Positions 7,387 to 17,416 are shown, counted from the first letter of the stretch. The stretch: DNA of 64,000 nt from UBA1189 sp045594245 (GCA_045594245.1 JAZNYG010000023.1:1-64000), one strand, 5' to 3'. Notes: a model not told the origin generated them from the sequence alone. A program made the numbers and translations.

Positions 7387-9579
7387 CTATTCCAACCTCT
7401 GTCCACTAGTGTTATACTTCATTCCATTGTGGAGTATCACGATTTGGGAGCCCGAGAGGTACATGCCCTCCTGCGCCGTAGCCTTCTCTACTTGCCGTAT
7501 GCTGCTAGGAGCCTCATCATATTGATGAAGCGTCCAGAGCGAGCACTTGTTGTTGGCCCCTATCGGGTTATGCTGGGCCACACGGAGGTTGTCGGCACCA
7601 CCTAGATGATTGTTGAGGTACTTGCCTCCTCCCATGGTGAAATACACATAGGGGGCATTGCCATTGAGCTTGCCCAGTGTCCAAGCTGTCTTGGGGTCGG
7701 CATCAAAGGTGATGTCTGTCTCCGCGGAATTGGCATTGATATACTTGCCCGACACCTCGCTCCTGATATAGTATGCTCCTTCGGAAGCCTTGTTGAAACT
7801 GAATTTGCTTCCCTTGGCACTCTGTCCATTGACAGAGCCCGCTTTATCGACGATAAATCGAGTAGTATGTCCATCGTTGGGCTGACACTCCAGCGTATAG
7901 AGTTTATCTTCGGCCACTTGGGTAACCACTGTAGAACCGTCATTCTCGGGAATCTCGGGCAGGGTGACACCAAACATGCTGCTATTGGTATGTTCCCGGT
8001 GGATAACCTCGATCATCTCCCTCACCACATCGGGGTGCTGTGCTGCCACATCGGTATCCTCGTGCAGGTCTTTCGACAGGTCGTAAAGGCGTGGTGTACC
8101 TCCTTGTACCACGAGCTTCCAATCATCCATGCGCAGGGCCATCATATTGGTCTCGTGGAACTCCCAGTAGAGGAACTCGTGCTTCTCCTGCGCCTCGTCG
8201 TTGCCCGTAAGGGTCTCCTTGAAGGATATGCCGTCGTAGCAGCGCTCTGCGGTGCTTGCCTCAAGGCTGTATTGCGATCCGTCGAGCCCAGCATAGTCGA
8301 GCAGTGTGGGCATCACGTCGTAGAAGGCCAGCTGATGGTCGTTGACCGTGCCGGCAGGCACACCTGGGCCCTTGGCAATGAAGGGCACACGGATGCCTCC
8401 CTCGTGGGTAGAACGCTTGGTGCCGCGCAGCAGATTGGCTTGATTAAACCATGTAGGGTCGGCACCACCCTCCGTATGAGGACCGTTGTCAGAGGTGAAG
8501 ATAACCAGCGTGTTATCAGCAAGGCCCTTCTCCTCTAGCTTAGCGAAGATCTCGCCCACCTGGATATCGAGACGGTTGACCATAGCAGCAAACTGGGCAC
8601 GCTTGCCATAGTTGCGGTAGTACCACGAGCCGAAGTCGCCGCCGTAGGTGGCATCCTGACCTGCAAACTTCTTAGCATACTTCTCCACCAGACTATCCTG
8701 TGGCTGCCACAGCTCGGCATGGGGCAGTGTGTAGGTAAAGATACCCATGAAGGGTTGCTCGCCGTCCTGACGGTCTATCCAGTCGAGCGCATACTGATGT
8801 ATCAGGTCGCTGGTATATTGGGCTCGGTTCTCATAGTCCTTGTCGCCCGAGGCCACATCCCTGTGCTGTATATTCTGCTTCAGCGTATCCACCACCACAT
8901 ATTCATCGCCATACTTCTCGGGGTCGTAACGGTTGAGGAAGTTGGGGTAATAGGTATGTGCCTGGAACTGGCAGATGTATCCATAGTAGCAGTCGATGCC
9001 ACGGGTGTTGGGCAGCGAGGCGCTGCTGCTCTGTCCGCTCTTCGAAGTATCGGTGTTGCCGTTGGCATCGAGAGCATAAGTGTCGGGATGATTCATATTA
9101 TAATACCCAGCTGCCCACTTACCAAACATGCCGGTGGTATAGCCCGCCTCCTTCATCACCTCGGGGATAATCTTGTGGGTCACCAAATAGGGTTCCTGAC
9201 CGATGATGGTGTAGTCGCCATTGGAGCCAAACACATTACCCTGGTAAGCATTACGCCAATACTCGCGGTTACCGCGCACATGCGTATGTCCCGTGTGCTG
9301 ACCTGTCATGAGCGACGCACGCGAAGGGGCACTCACGGGGCTGCCAGCATAGGCTTGCGTGAAACGCATGCCCTCCGCAGCCATGCGGTCCAGGTTAGGG
9401 GTCTCTATACGTTGCTGTCCATAACAGCCGAGGTCACCATAACCCATGTCGTCGCATAGGATGAAAATGATGTTGGGGCGTTGAGACGTTTGTTCGGTGT
9501 TGTCGTCTATGGCCTGTGCACCTGCGCTCAAAGGGAGTAGTCCCATAGCGGGCAGGAAGAGGTCTTTAACTTTTGTCAT
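7387..9579 (-). CDS. secreted sulfatase, serine type, with C-terminal carbohydrate-binding-like tail
   Basis: The 730-residue protein removes sulfate esters from glycans. A signal peptide covers about residues 1-23. The alkaline-phosphatase-fold core has the metal site ILCDDMGYGDLGCYG (about 40-54) and the formylglycine motif S83-A-P-S-R87 followed by ASLMTGQ. Serine at 83 means activation by an anaerobic sulfatase-maturating enzyme, and one is encoded at 23401. Later motifs include FTSDNGPH and GGIRVPFIAKGPG. After about residue 540 comes an extra domain (YTLECQPNDGHTTRFIVDKA and following) that looks like a sugar-binding tail, and the protein ends NGMKYNTSGQRLE. The substrate cannot be deduced. 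A promoter pattern lies at 9619-9649. Confidence 0.92.
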   Translation of the reverse strand: MTKVKDLFLPAMGLLPLSAGAQAIDDNTEQTSQRPNIIFILCDDMGYGDLGCYGQQRIETPNLDRMAAEGMRFTQAYAGSPVSAPSRASLMTGQHTGHTHVRGNREYWRNAYQGNVFGSNGDYTIIGQEPYLVTHKIIPEVMKEAGYTTGMFGKWAAGYYNMNHPDTYALDANGNTDTSKSGQSSSASLPNTRGIDCYYGYICQFQAHTYYPNFLNRYDPEKYGDEYVVVDTLKQNIQHRDVASGDKDYENRAQYTSDLIHQYALDWIDRQDGEQPFMGIFTYTLPHAELWQPQDSLVEKYAKKFAGQDATYGGDFGSWYYRNYGKRAQFAAMVNRLDIQVGEIFAKLEEKGLADNTLVIFTSDNGPHTEGGADPTWFNQANLLRGTKRSTHEGGIRVPFIAKGPGVPAGTVNDHQLAFYDVMPTLLDYAGLDGSQYSLEASTAERCYDGISFKETLTGNDEAQEKHEFLYWEFHETNMMALRMDDWKLVVQGGTPRLYDLSKDLHEDTDVAAQHPDVVREMIEVIHREHTNSSMFGVTLPEIPENDGSTVVTQVAEDKLYTLECQPNDGHTTRFIVDKAGSVNGQSAKGSKFSFNKASEGAYYIRSEVSGKYINANSAETDITFDADPKTAWTLGKLNGNAPYVYFTMGGGKYLNNHLGGADNLRVAQHNPIGANNKCSLWTLHQYDEAPSSIRQVEKATAQEGMYLSGSQIVILHNGMKYNTSGQRLE

Positions 9580-9618
9580 TGTTTTATGATACTAGATTTT
9601 TCAGGCACAATTCAGACA

Positions 9619-9649
9619 CAAAGATATATCATTATTTCGTATCAGCAAA
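9619..9649 (-). promoter_or_regulatory. promoter of the sulfatase gene
   Basis: On the minus strand TTTG at 9646-9649 and TATCTTTG at 9619-9626 are 19 bp apart, which fits the Bacteroidota sigma factor pattern. The sulfatase start is 40 bp downstream. Confidence 0.7.
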
Positions 9650-9772
9650 GTATTACGCATTAAAAAGGCAGAAGTAAGCGCTAGCGTTGAGGTGAGCGAG
9701 AAGGTGTAATCGACCAAGTGGGAGTTCTTGAGGACTTGCATGACATAGGTATCGCAGATCAATAGGATCCAG

Positions 9773-9804
9773 TTTGGTACATTCATATATTTACTGTATT
9801 TTTG
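9773..9804 (+). promoter_or_regulatory. promoter of the CotH-family gene
   Basis: TTTG at 9773-9776 and TATTTTTG at 9797-9804 with a 20-bp spacer, 36 bp before the start codon at 9841. Confidence 0.75.
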
Positions 9805-9840
9805 CAGAGAATTTAGAACCAGAAAAGACACAAAAACAGG

Positions 9841-12800
9841 ATGAGACTAAGACTGATATTTCTCTTTGCCCTACAATGTATGTGCTCTGCACTATCGATG
9901 GCGCAAACCGACAACTACTACATATACTTCTCTAAGGGCAATGTTGAGGCCTACCCACTAGAGTATGTCAAGGCACTAAATACGGGGGAAACCTATACGC
10001 TTACGCTAATCAGCGATAGTGTGATAGTATGGCCAGCTTCTGACATCGACTCAGTGAGCTACATTGCACCAGTATACCCGCAGTTCACGGAGTTTGAATT
10101 CAATGACAATCTCAACGAACAACTTTTCAACGACGTGTATGGAACTATTGCCAATGGCAAGGTAACTGCTACCGTAGCGGCCATAGGGAAATGGTTGACT
10201 CCATCCTTCAAACTCAGCGACAAATCTGCCGTTGTCTATGTGGATGAAGCACGCCAAACAAGCGGTTTATCACGCTTGCGCTTTGCGGATGAAGTGGTAT
10301 ATACGTTGGGATACCCCAACCATCGTCGTCTCTCTATGGAGAAGGTGAGCGATGAGGTATGGAGCGAGGTGACAAGCACAACCAAAGAAATTGCGCTTAC
10401 TACGGATATGCTCTCGACCAATGCTCCATCAGGACGCGGTGAAGGAGTGGAAAATCTAATAGATGGCCAGCCTGCCACATATTTCCATTCCACCTGGAGC
10501 AACGATCCTTTATATGAGAAATTGCCTGAGAATGAATATCCCTACATATCCGTGGCGCTCACCAAGCCTATCAGTGCTCTGAAGTTCTACTATCAATCGA
10601 GAATAGACAGTAATAACCGCAATCCGCATGCGTTCAGAGTATACGCATCGCACGACAACGCAGTGTGGAATGAGGTCGCCTATTTCGATGAGAGCACAGG
10701 CATACCTACTATAGGGGCCGGGGTAGAATTCACCTCACCAACAATAGAGGCGAGCGAGGCATACCGCTACTGGAAGTTTGAGCAGACGGCATGCGCATAC
10801 AAGAACTATCTGGTGTTGTCAACTTTTAAGCTCTACGAAGTGACTTATACCAGCGACGCACCCGAACTCTTGGAGCCCGCCCGTTATGCCTACAGAATGA
10901 AAGCGCTTGGCCGTGAAGTCCCCGTTGATGTCACCTGGCTCACCGATGAGGCCACAGCCGTACCTCGCATCGATATTGATATTGATGGTGGACAGATGGT
11001 GTCGAGCAAGGAGTACTACCTCAATGCCCTGATTACCATACAGGGTAATGGTGTGTTTGCAGACTTCCAAGACTCGGTACAGATAAAGGGACGTGGCAAT
11101 TCAAGTTGGAGCACCAACCCCTTTGCTAAGAATCCTTATCGACTGAAGTTTGCCAGTTCAGTCAAGCCTTTCGGACTGAAAAAAGGAAAGAATTGGAATC
11201 TTATTGCTCAAGCACAAAAAGGGTCTATGATGAGCAATCCTATGGCTATGAAAGCTGCACGTATGGTTGGAGCTGCCGGTGCCAACGATGTAATACCAGT
11301 TGATCTCTATATGAATGGCCTTTATCGCGGTAGCTACATCTTCACCCAGAAGACTGGCTTAGCCAACAATAGCATTGACCTTGAAGATGAGTCTGCTGCG
11401 GCTTTTCTCGAACTCGACACCTACTACGACGAGACGTACCGTTTCTATTCCGACAAGTTTAGGATGCCTGTTAATATTAAGGAGCCCGACTTCTCTGAAG
11501 GTGAAACAGTGCTCAATATGGATCAGCTGAAGAAGGACTTTAACCGTTTCGAGACCTCTCTTTATGAGGGAACAAACTTCGAACGCCTTGTCGATCTGGA
11601 GATGTTGGCCCGCTTCATGTTTGTCAACGAGCTGGTGCTCAATGCCGAGATAAATCATCCCAAGAGTACCTTCCTCTATAAGGAGAACCTCAACAGTTTA
11701 GGTTCGCCCTACGTGTTTGGCCCTGTGTGGGATTTCGATTGGAGCTACGGCTATGAGAGCAATCGACAATATTGTACTTCCTCACCCACAGACAACCTTT
11801 TCGATATCCTCACTACCGGTAAAGGCAACCGCTTCTTCTCTACCCTATGGCAAGCCAGCGACCTGCTCAAGCGACGCTACTATGCCCTGTGGAAGGACTT
11901 TGTGGATAATCATCTTGAGGAGTATATCGATTATGCAGATGACTATTTGTCCTATGCCAATAAGTCTTTCATAAACAACACATCTGTATGGAGTGATGGG
12001 GAAAATTATGCTACGATAGCCGAGAACATGAAGTCCTGGCTCACAAGCCGTGCTCATTACATTCTGGATGGTCTTACACCCTACGACCTCGATGCACCCA
12101 TTGATTATCCTTATGGTGACATAAACCTCGATAATTCTATAGACCAAGAAGATAGAGAAATCCTAGTAGACTATATGCTAGGAATCATACCGACTGGTTT
12201 CAATACGACTCAAGCCGACATGGATGCCACTGGTGAGATTTCCATCAGTGATGTGGCTTGGCTCAATGATATGATTGCAGATGAGGCCATAGCCCAAGCA
12301 TATCCATACTCTAGAGTAACCGGGTGGACATCAGATATGCGTGATGATGAGGAGGAAAGTGATGAAGATGATGAAGAGCGCATAGGTACTCCCATGCGAA
12401 GCAGCAGACAACAATCAGACGCAGAAGCTTGGTCGCAAACCCTTACCGAGGCAGACGGGCTCCCCGGTACGTTCAATGGTTATAGTTACCAGTATACCTC
12501 ACCACTCATTACTCCTTCTGCGCCAATCAACAGACTTCGTCTTACTGTTACCGAGAGCAATACAGGCGATAAAGGTAGTGGCTATGTATGTTTTGCTATT
12601 GCAGAATTCTATCTATATGATGCAAATGGCAATTCTATTACACTGACAGCCGATAATTTCACGACCAATGCCCAGGAACCGAAGGAAGGGCCACTTAGTG
12701 ATATTGTCGATGGGGACATGTTCACCTACTTCCATTCCACTTGGAGTGAAGATGCTGATGGAGAACATTATATTGAGGTCGCATTGCCTGAGCCTATGTC

Positions 12801-13470
12801 TGAATTTACTATCAGCTACCTCAGCCGCAATGAACGTACCGTACCAACTGCTATCACACTCAGTGAAGGAAACGATAAAGTAGTCGAAGATGAGCCGGCA
12901 GTAACCTTAGACGACATCAGTGTGCTCGTGGATGAAACTGTCTCTGGTATGGAATGGGAGCTTGCCATCTCAATGGATAGCCAGCAACCCTATACCGCTT
13001 TCCAAATGGACCTGACTCTGCCCGAAGGCATCAACGTATTTGATACGACGACAGACCTTACACCTGCTGTACGTTTGGAGAATACCCACACCCTAGTCAG
13101 CGGATACCTAAGCGATGGGAACTACCGCATTATAGCGTATTCAGAACAGAATACGGCTTTTGCGGATACCACTGGTCAGCTCTTCACGCTACTGCTCTCT
13201 GCCGACCGCGAACTTCCCATAGGTACCTCTACACTTAAGATTGACAATTTGCGCATGCTCACCAATGCAGGTTTCGAACATTCCATGGATGCCATCGCAG
13301 CTTCGTTGCATATCTCAGAAACTTCCATCGGCACTTCCGAAACTGCTCCATACCGCATCACCTACTATACCGTTGAGGGCAAACCGCTATCTGCTCCACG
13401 CCCAGGTATAGTTATCTGTCGCAAAGTATATGCCGACGGACACGTAGAGATTGTAAAAAAGATGTACTAA
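9841..13470 (+). CDS. large secreted CotH-family protein with dockerin-like and cohesin-like modules
   Basis: The 1209-residue product has a signal peptide (about 1-22). Residues about 125-330 contain a discoidin-like region (VENLIDGQPATYFHSTWSND). A CotH domain follows at about 370-735 with VQIKGRGNSSWSTNPFAK, FGLKKGKNWNLIAQ and GPVWDFDWSYG near residue 627, the acidic motif of CotH kinases. At about 760-812 two calcium-loop repeats (GDINLDNSIDQEDREI and ADMDATGEISISDVAWL) make a dockerin type I-like module. An acidic linker, a second discoidin-like region (IVDGDMFTYFHSTWSEDADG) and a cohesin-like beta domain (PYTAFQMDLTLPEGINVF) complete it. It probably acts at the cell surface or outside the cell. 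Its substrate is unknown, and whether the dockerin-like and cohesin-like parts interact is speculation. Confidence 0.82.
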   Translation: MRLRLIFLFALQCMCSALSMAQTDNYYIYFSKGNVEAYPLEYVKALNTGETYTLTLISDSVIVWPASDIDSVSYIAPVYPQFTEFEFNDNLNEQLFNDVYGTIANGKVTATVAAIGKWLTPSFKLSDKSAVVYVDEARQTSGLSRLRFADEVVYTLGYPNHRRLSMEKVSDEVWSEVTSTTKEIALTTDMLSTNAPSGRGEGVENLIDGQPATYFHSTWSNDPLYEKLPENEYPYISVALTKPISALKFYYQSRIDSNNRNPHAFRVYASHDNAVWNEVAYFDESTGIPTIGAGVEFTSPTIEASEAYRYWKFEQTACAYKNYLVLSTFKLYEVTYTSDAPELLEPARYAYRMKALGREVPVDVTWLTDEATAVPRIDIDIDGGQMVSSKEYYLNALITIQGNGVFADFQDSVQIKGRGNSSWSTNPFAKNPYRLKFASSVKPFGLKKGKNWNLIAQAQKGSMMSNPMAMKAARMVGAAGANDVIPVDLYMNGLYRGSYIFTQKTGLANNSIDLEDESAAAFLELDTYYDETYRFYSDKFRMPVNIKEPDFSEGETVLNMDQLKKDFNRFETSLYEGTNFERLVDLEMLARFMFVNELVLNAEINHPKSTFLYKENLNSLGSPYVFGPVWDFDWSYGYESNRQYCTSSPTDNLFDILTTGKGNRFFSTLWQASDLLKRRYYALWKDFVDNHLEEYIDYADDYLSYANKSFINNTSVWSDGENYATIAENMKSWLTSRAHYILDGLTPYDLDAPIDYPYGDINLDNSIDQEDREILVDYMLGIIPTGFNTTQADMDATGEISISDVAWLNDMIADEAIAQAYPYSRVTGWTSDMRDDEEESDEDDEERIGTPMRSSRQQSDAEAWSQTLTEADGLPGTFNGYSYQYTSPLITPSAPINRLRLTVTESNTGDKGSGYVCFAIAEFYLYDANGNSITLTADNFTTNAQEPKEGPLSDIVDGDMFTYFHSTWSEDADGEHYIEVALPEPMSEFTISYLSRNERTVPTAITLSEGNDKVVEDEPAVTLDDISVLVDETVSGMEWELAISMDSQQPYTAFQMDLTLPEGINVFDTTTDLTPAVRLENTHTLVSGYLSDGNYRIIAYSEQNTAFADTTGQLFTLLLSADRELPIGTSTLKIDNLRMLTNAGFEHSMDAIAASLHISETSIGTSETAPYRITYYTVEGKPLSAPRPGIVICRKVYADGHVEIVKKMY

Positions 13471-13480
13471 AGAAGGATTA

Positions 13481-14152
13481 TCAAATGGGAAATAGTTGTT
13501 CTATATCGTGAAAGACAAACTCCTTACGACGCATTTCTATTACTCCCTCTTCCTGCCATTTGTTCAGCACATTTGAAACGTTGAGACGAGTATCATCAAG
13601 GAGTTCTGCCAAGTCCTCCATTTTTACTTTCAGAGTCTTGCGCCCATGTAGTGTCGTACAAATACTACGTATAAAATAAATAATGCGTCCTTCGAGCTGT
13701 TGAGCGTCAATACTCCATATACGTCTATAGAGATACTCTGTCTTACTGCACAGCAAGTTAAAGAAATTCATACGGAAGACCTCATACTTATCCAAAACAC
13801 TATATATATAGGGTTTACTAATAGTAAACAGTGAGACCTCATCCACAGATGTGTAAGTCGCTTTATAGCAAGGTTGCATACCAAAAAGAGAATAGGGTTC
13901 AATAATTGCTGGGCCCTCTACTATCTCTTCAAGAGAAAAAGTTCCGCAAGGGGCCACTGTTTCTGCACTCAGCTGTCCATTAAGCAAGAAAACCAAGTCA
14001 TCACACATTTCGCCCTGAGTAAACAATCTATCCTTAGCGCCAAACTTCTGAAAATGGAACTTCACTTTTTCTATGACCTCCGACAGTTCTGTTCTACTCA
14101 TCCCTTGAAATAAAGGCAACTGTAATAATGTATCGAACATTGTATATCCCAT
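13481..14152 (-). CDS. Crp/Fnr-family transcriptional regulator
   Basis: The 223-residue protein has an N-terminal cyclic-nucleotide-binding-like barrel (about 10-125, with DRLFTQGEMCDDLVFLLNGQ) and a C-terminal winged helix (MEDLAELLDDTRLNVSNVLN, about 178-197), the layout of Crp/Fnr regulators. It lacks the cysteine cluster of Fnr, so an oxygen-sensing iron-sulfur cluster is unlikely. The recognition helix is unusual, with DDTRLNVSNVLN in place of the common TRETVSR pattern. Starts at 14152 (MGYTMF) and 14140 (MFDTLL) are both possible. The gene is divergent from the barrel gene at 14372, with about 220 bp between them, so it may control that gene or itself. The ligand is not known. Confidence 0.85.
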   Translation of the reverse strand: MGYTMFDTLLQLPLFQGMSRTELSEVIEKVKFHFQKFGAKDRLFTQGEMCDDLVFLLNGQLSAETVAPCGTFSLEEIVEGPAIIEPYSLFGMQPCYKATYTSVDEVSLFTISKPYIYSVLDKYEVFRMNFFNLLCSKTEYLYRRIWSIDAQQLEGRIIYFIRSICTTLHGRKTLKVKMEDLAELLDDTRLNVSNVLNKWQEEGVIEMRRKEFVFHDIEQLFPI

Positions 14153-14303
14153 ATATGCAATCTAAAAACCAAAACAAAGATACACAATATAGCCCATTTG
14201 CTCAGACCCCTCTCATTCCTTTTTGCAATTTTTTAACAAGATTTCATGAATCTGTATATTTTGACCAAATCAGGAAGATTCCCATGTTTTTAAACCTTTT
14301 TCA

Positions 14304-14333
14304 TTTGGTAAAGTCATATAATCGTTAACTTTG
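14304..14333 (+). promoter_or_regulatory. promoter of the outer-membrane barrel gene
   Basis: TTTG at 14304-14307 and TAACTTTG at 14326-14333 with an 18-bp spacer, 38 bp before the start codon at 14372. Confidence 0.7.
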
Positions 14334-14371
14334 TGAAAAATTAGCAGAAAGAAGTAATATAATATATAGAT

Positions 14372-17300
14372 ATGAAGAAAGTAATGCTCCTGCTTGCTGT
14401 TGCGTTGTGTAGCGTCGGCAGCTCTTTCGCGCAGGACAAGAAAGTGAGAGTGGCAGGTAATGTCACTGATTATGAAACGGCCGAGCCTATAGGTATGGCC
14501 ACGGTACAATTACTGGCATTGCCAGACAGTAGTTTCAAGTTTGGTGCAACTACTGATGAGAAGGGACGCTTCGAGTTAGACAATCGCCTTCAGCTTGGTA
14601 ACTATTTGGTAAAGGTGTCGTTTGTGGGTTATGGCGACGAGCACCGTACATTTACAGTGACAGACGACACGCGCCGTGTGCGCTTTGACTCTATTCGCCT
14701 CAAGACCGACGCTTTGTTGCTCAAGGAGGCTGTTATCGAGGCTCAGATGGCACAGGTACAGGTCGTTGAGGATACGGTAATGTTCAACGCAGAAGCTTTC
14801 CGAGTACCTGAGGGATCTATGCTTGAGGAACTTATCCGTAAGCTCCCGGGTTATGAGGTAGGCGATGATGGTACAGTAACCTATAATGGCCAGACTGTTA
14901 GCAAGATCTTGGTCGGTGGCAAGGAATTCTTCTCTAATGACAAATCCATTGCCATGAAGAACTTGCCAGCCAATATGGTCAAGAAGATCAAGAGCTACGA
15001 GAAGAAGAGCGATCTGGCCGAGGTTACAGGTATTGATGATGGCAATGAGGAGCTTGTGCTTGACCTTGTTGTTAAGGATGATGCTAAGAAAGGATGGTTC
15101 TCGAATATTGACTTAGGCTATGGACGACCAACCCAAGAGACAGCCTATGACATCCACAACCTGTACACCGTAAAGGGTAACGTAAACCGTTTCAAGGAGA
15201 ATGAATTCTATTCAGTGATTCTCTCCACGAACAACGTAAACGACAATGGCTTCCCCGGTGGCGGTGGCCGTGGCGGTCGTGGCGGCGGCAATGGCATGAA
15301 CCAGAGCTCGATGGGTGGTTTCACCATGGCACGCAACTTTGGTGAAGAGATTAGGAAGAACAAGACTCGCTATTCGTTGGGAGGTAATGTACGTTTCTCG
15401 CACAGAGACTCCGATTCGCAGAGCCAGACAGCTTCGGAGACCTTCTTGACTCAGGGCAGCAACAATTCGTTCTCAAACAGCACGAGCCGTTCTCTCAGTA
15501 ATAACTTGAGTTTGAATGCCGATATGCGTTTCGAGTGGAATCCCGATACGATGACCAATATCGTGTTCCGTCCCGGTGTGTCGCACTCTACATCTGGTAA
15601 CTCTTCGGAGAACCTCTCGGCCACCTTCAATAAAGACCCCTATGAGGTGCTCGATGAACACTTTGCTGATGAGGCCTATGGCCCATTGGATTCTGCCTGG
15701 GTCGATGATAGCCGTATCAACTTCAGCAGTCGCCAATCGGCAGGCGGAAGTGAGAACACCTCGGTGAATGGTAATATCCAGTTTAACCGTCGCTTCGGTA
15801 ATAGAGGCCGTAACCTTACTTTGCGCATAGCAGGAGGTTACAACACGAGCGAAAGCTATTCAAATTCAACCTCCTTTACTCGTTTCTATCAGCGTAATGA
15901 TAGCACATCAACCATTAACCGTTACAACACTACGCCGTCGAAGAACTATAACTACAATGCGCGTGTCATGTGGAGTGAACCTTTATGGGACGCAACCTTC
16001 CTGCAGTTGAGCTACCAGTTTGACTATCGCTACAACGACAGCAAGCGCTCAACCTTTGACTTGCCCGATTACTTGGAGGATTGGCAACTTCCTGATTGGA
16101 TTCTTCCTGACGACTATGAGCGCTATTTGAGTGAGGAACTCAGTCGTTTCGCAACGTACGAGAACTTTGACCACGACATTACTGCCCAGCTCCGTCTCAT
16201 TCGCGAGAAGTACAACATGAATGTGGGGCTTACCCTCTTGCCTCAACGCAGCAAGATGAACTATCAGTATATGGGACATGATATTGATACCGTGCGCACC
16301 GTCTTCAATTTTACTCCTACGATGAACTTCCGCTATCGTTGGACCAAGCAACGTAACCTGCAGATCAACTATCGTGGCCGCAGCAGTCAGCCCTCTATGA
16401 CTGACCTTCTCCCCATCACCGATGACAGCAATCCGCTGAACATCACCATGGGTAACCCCGGTCTGAAGCCTACGTTCAACAATAGCCTTAATGTACGTTT
16501 CCGCGACTTCAATGTGGAGCGTCTGCAGAATATCTCTGCTAATATCGGTATGGGAAGCACGCTCAACAGCATCGTCAACAAGATTACCTATAATGAGGAG
16601 ACGGGTGGACGCATCTCGCAGCCTACCAACCTTGATGGCTGGTGGAGCAACTGGAATGCCAATGCCGGCATAGCCTACAATACGGCACTCCCCAACCAGA
16701 ACTATAAGGTGAGCTCATCAACCAATGCCCGATACAGCTATCAGGAGGGATATGTGCGTACCGCCACCACATCGGGTGACTTCCCCCTTGCTGCTACTCG
16801 CTCAGTGAACCTTTCTGAGCGCCTTACCGGAACCTACCAGAACGATTGGTTTGAGGTCACCCTGCATGGCTCGCTCAACTATAGCCGTGCTCGCAATAAC
16901 CTTCAGCCCACGGCTAATCGCGACACTTATATCTTCTCATATGGTCCTTCTACCAACATCAACCTACCCTGGTGGAATATTAAGCTCTCTTCCGATATAA
17001 GCATGAATAGCCGTCGCGGATTCAGCGATCCGGAGTTCAATACCAATGAACTTATTTGGAATGCGCAGCTCTCTAAGAGCTTCCTGGCGCAGAATGCGGC
17101 CACCGTAAGCGTGCAGTTCTACGATATCCTCGGGCAGCAGAGCAATGTGAGCCGCGTCATCAATGCCACCATGCGCAGCGATACGCAGTACAATACAGTG
17201 AACAGCTACTTCATGGTACATTTCATCTATCGTCTCAACCTCTTTGGTGATAGAAATTCGCGTAGCGAGATGCGCGGCCGAGGTGGCGAACGTCCCGAGA

Positions 17301-17416
17301 TGCCGATGGGTGGCGGTGATCGTCCCATGAGAGGTGGATTTGGCGGCCCTGGTGGCGGTTTTGGTGGCCCCGGAGGCGGATTTGGTGGCCCCGGAGGCGG
17401 ATTTGGCCCTATGTAA
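14372..17416 (+). CDS. outer-membrane beta-barrel protein with CarboxypepD_reg-like domain and Gly-rich tail
   Basis: The 1014-residue protein starts with a signal peptide (cleavage after SSFAQ, about residue 21). A carboxypeptidase-D regulatory-like sandwich follows (VRVAGNVTDYETAEPIGMAT, about 25-110), then a plug-like region (PEGSMLEELIRKLPGYEV, YNGQTVSKILVGGKEFFSND), then a long barrel rich in alternating aromatic strands. This matches the TonB-receptor-related outer-membrane barrel family of Bacteroidota. No TonB box is obvious and there is no SusD partner. Two glycine-rich inserts stand out: GGGGRGGRGGGNGMN near residue 292 and a tail of repeated GGFGGPGG units after the last barrel strands. 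The ligand is unknown. A Crp-type regulator is divergently encoded upstream. Confidence 0.85.
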   Translation: MKKVMLLLAVALCSVGSSFAQDKKVRVAGNVTDYETAEPIGMATVQLLALPDSSFKFGATTDEKGRFELDNRLQLGNYLVKVSFVGYGDEHRTFTVTDDTRRVRFDSIRLKTDALLLKEAVIEAQMAQVQVVEDTVMFNAEAFRVPEGSMLEELIRKLPGYEVGDDGTVTYNGQTVSKILVGGKEFFSNDKSIAMKNLPANMVKKIKSYEKKSDLAEVTGIDDGNEELVLDLVVKDDAKKGWFSNIDLGYGRPTQETAYDIHNLYTVKGNVNRFKENEFYSVILSTNNVNDNGFPGGGGRGGRGGGNGMNQSSMGGFTMARNFGEEIRKNKTRYSLGGNVRFSHRDSDSQSQTASETFLTQGSNNSFSNSTSRSLSNNLSLNADMRFEWNPDTMTNIVFRPGVSHSTSGNSSENLSATFNKDPYEVLDEHFADEAYGPLDSAWVDDSRINFSSRQSAGGSENTSVNGNIQFNRRFGNRGRNLTLRIAGGYNTSESYSNSTSFTRFYQRNDSTSTINRYNTTPSKNYNYNARVMWSEPLWDATFLQLSYQFDYRYNDSKRSTFDLPDYLEDWQLPDWILPDDYERYLSEELSRFATYENFDHDITAQLRLIREKYNMNVGLTLLPQRSKMNYQYMGHDIDTVRTVFNFTPTMNFRYRWTKQRNLQINYRGRSSQPSMTDLLPITDDSNPLNITMGNPGLKPTFNNSLNVRFRDFNVERLQNISANIGMGSTLNSIVNKITYNEETGGRISQPTNLDGWWSNWNANAGIAYNTALPNQNYKVSSSTNARYSYQEGYVRTATTSGDFPLAATRSVNLSERLTGTYQNDWFEVTLHGSLNYSRARNNLQPTANRDTYIFSYGPSTNINLPWWNIKLSSDISMNSRRGFSDPEFNTNELIWNAQLSKSFLAQNAATVSVQFYDILGQQSNVSRVINATMRSDTQYNTVNSYFMVHFIYRLNLFGDRNSRSEMRGRGGERPEMPMGGGDRPMRGGFGGPGGGFGGPGGGFGGPGGGFGPM
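17338..17404 (+). repeat. 21-bp in-frame tandem repeats encoding GGFGGPG units
   Basis: About three copies of a 21-bp unit (GGCGGATTTGGTGGCCCCGG...) lie at the 3' end of the barrel gene. The unit length is a multiple of three, so copy-number change would lengthen or shorten the Gly-rich tail without breaking the frame. Confidence 0.75.

Noticed and set aside
9601..9831. 76-codon minus-strand frame between the sulfatase and CotH genes
   Set aside because: It covers both divergent promoters and has no recognisable motif or ribosome-binding site.
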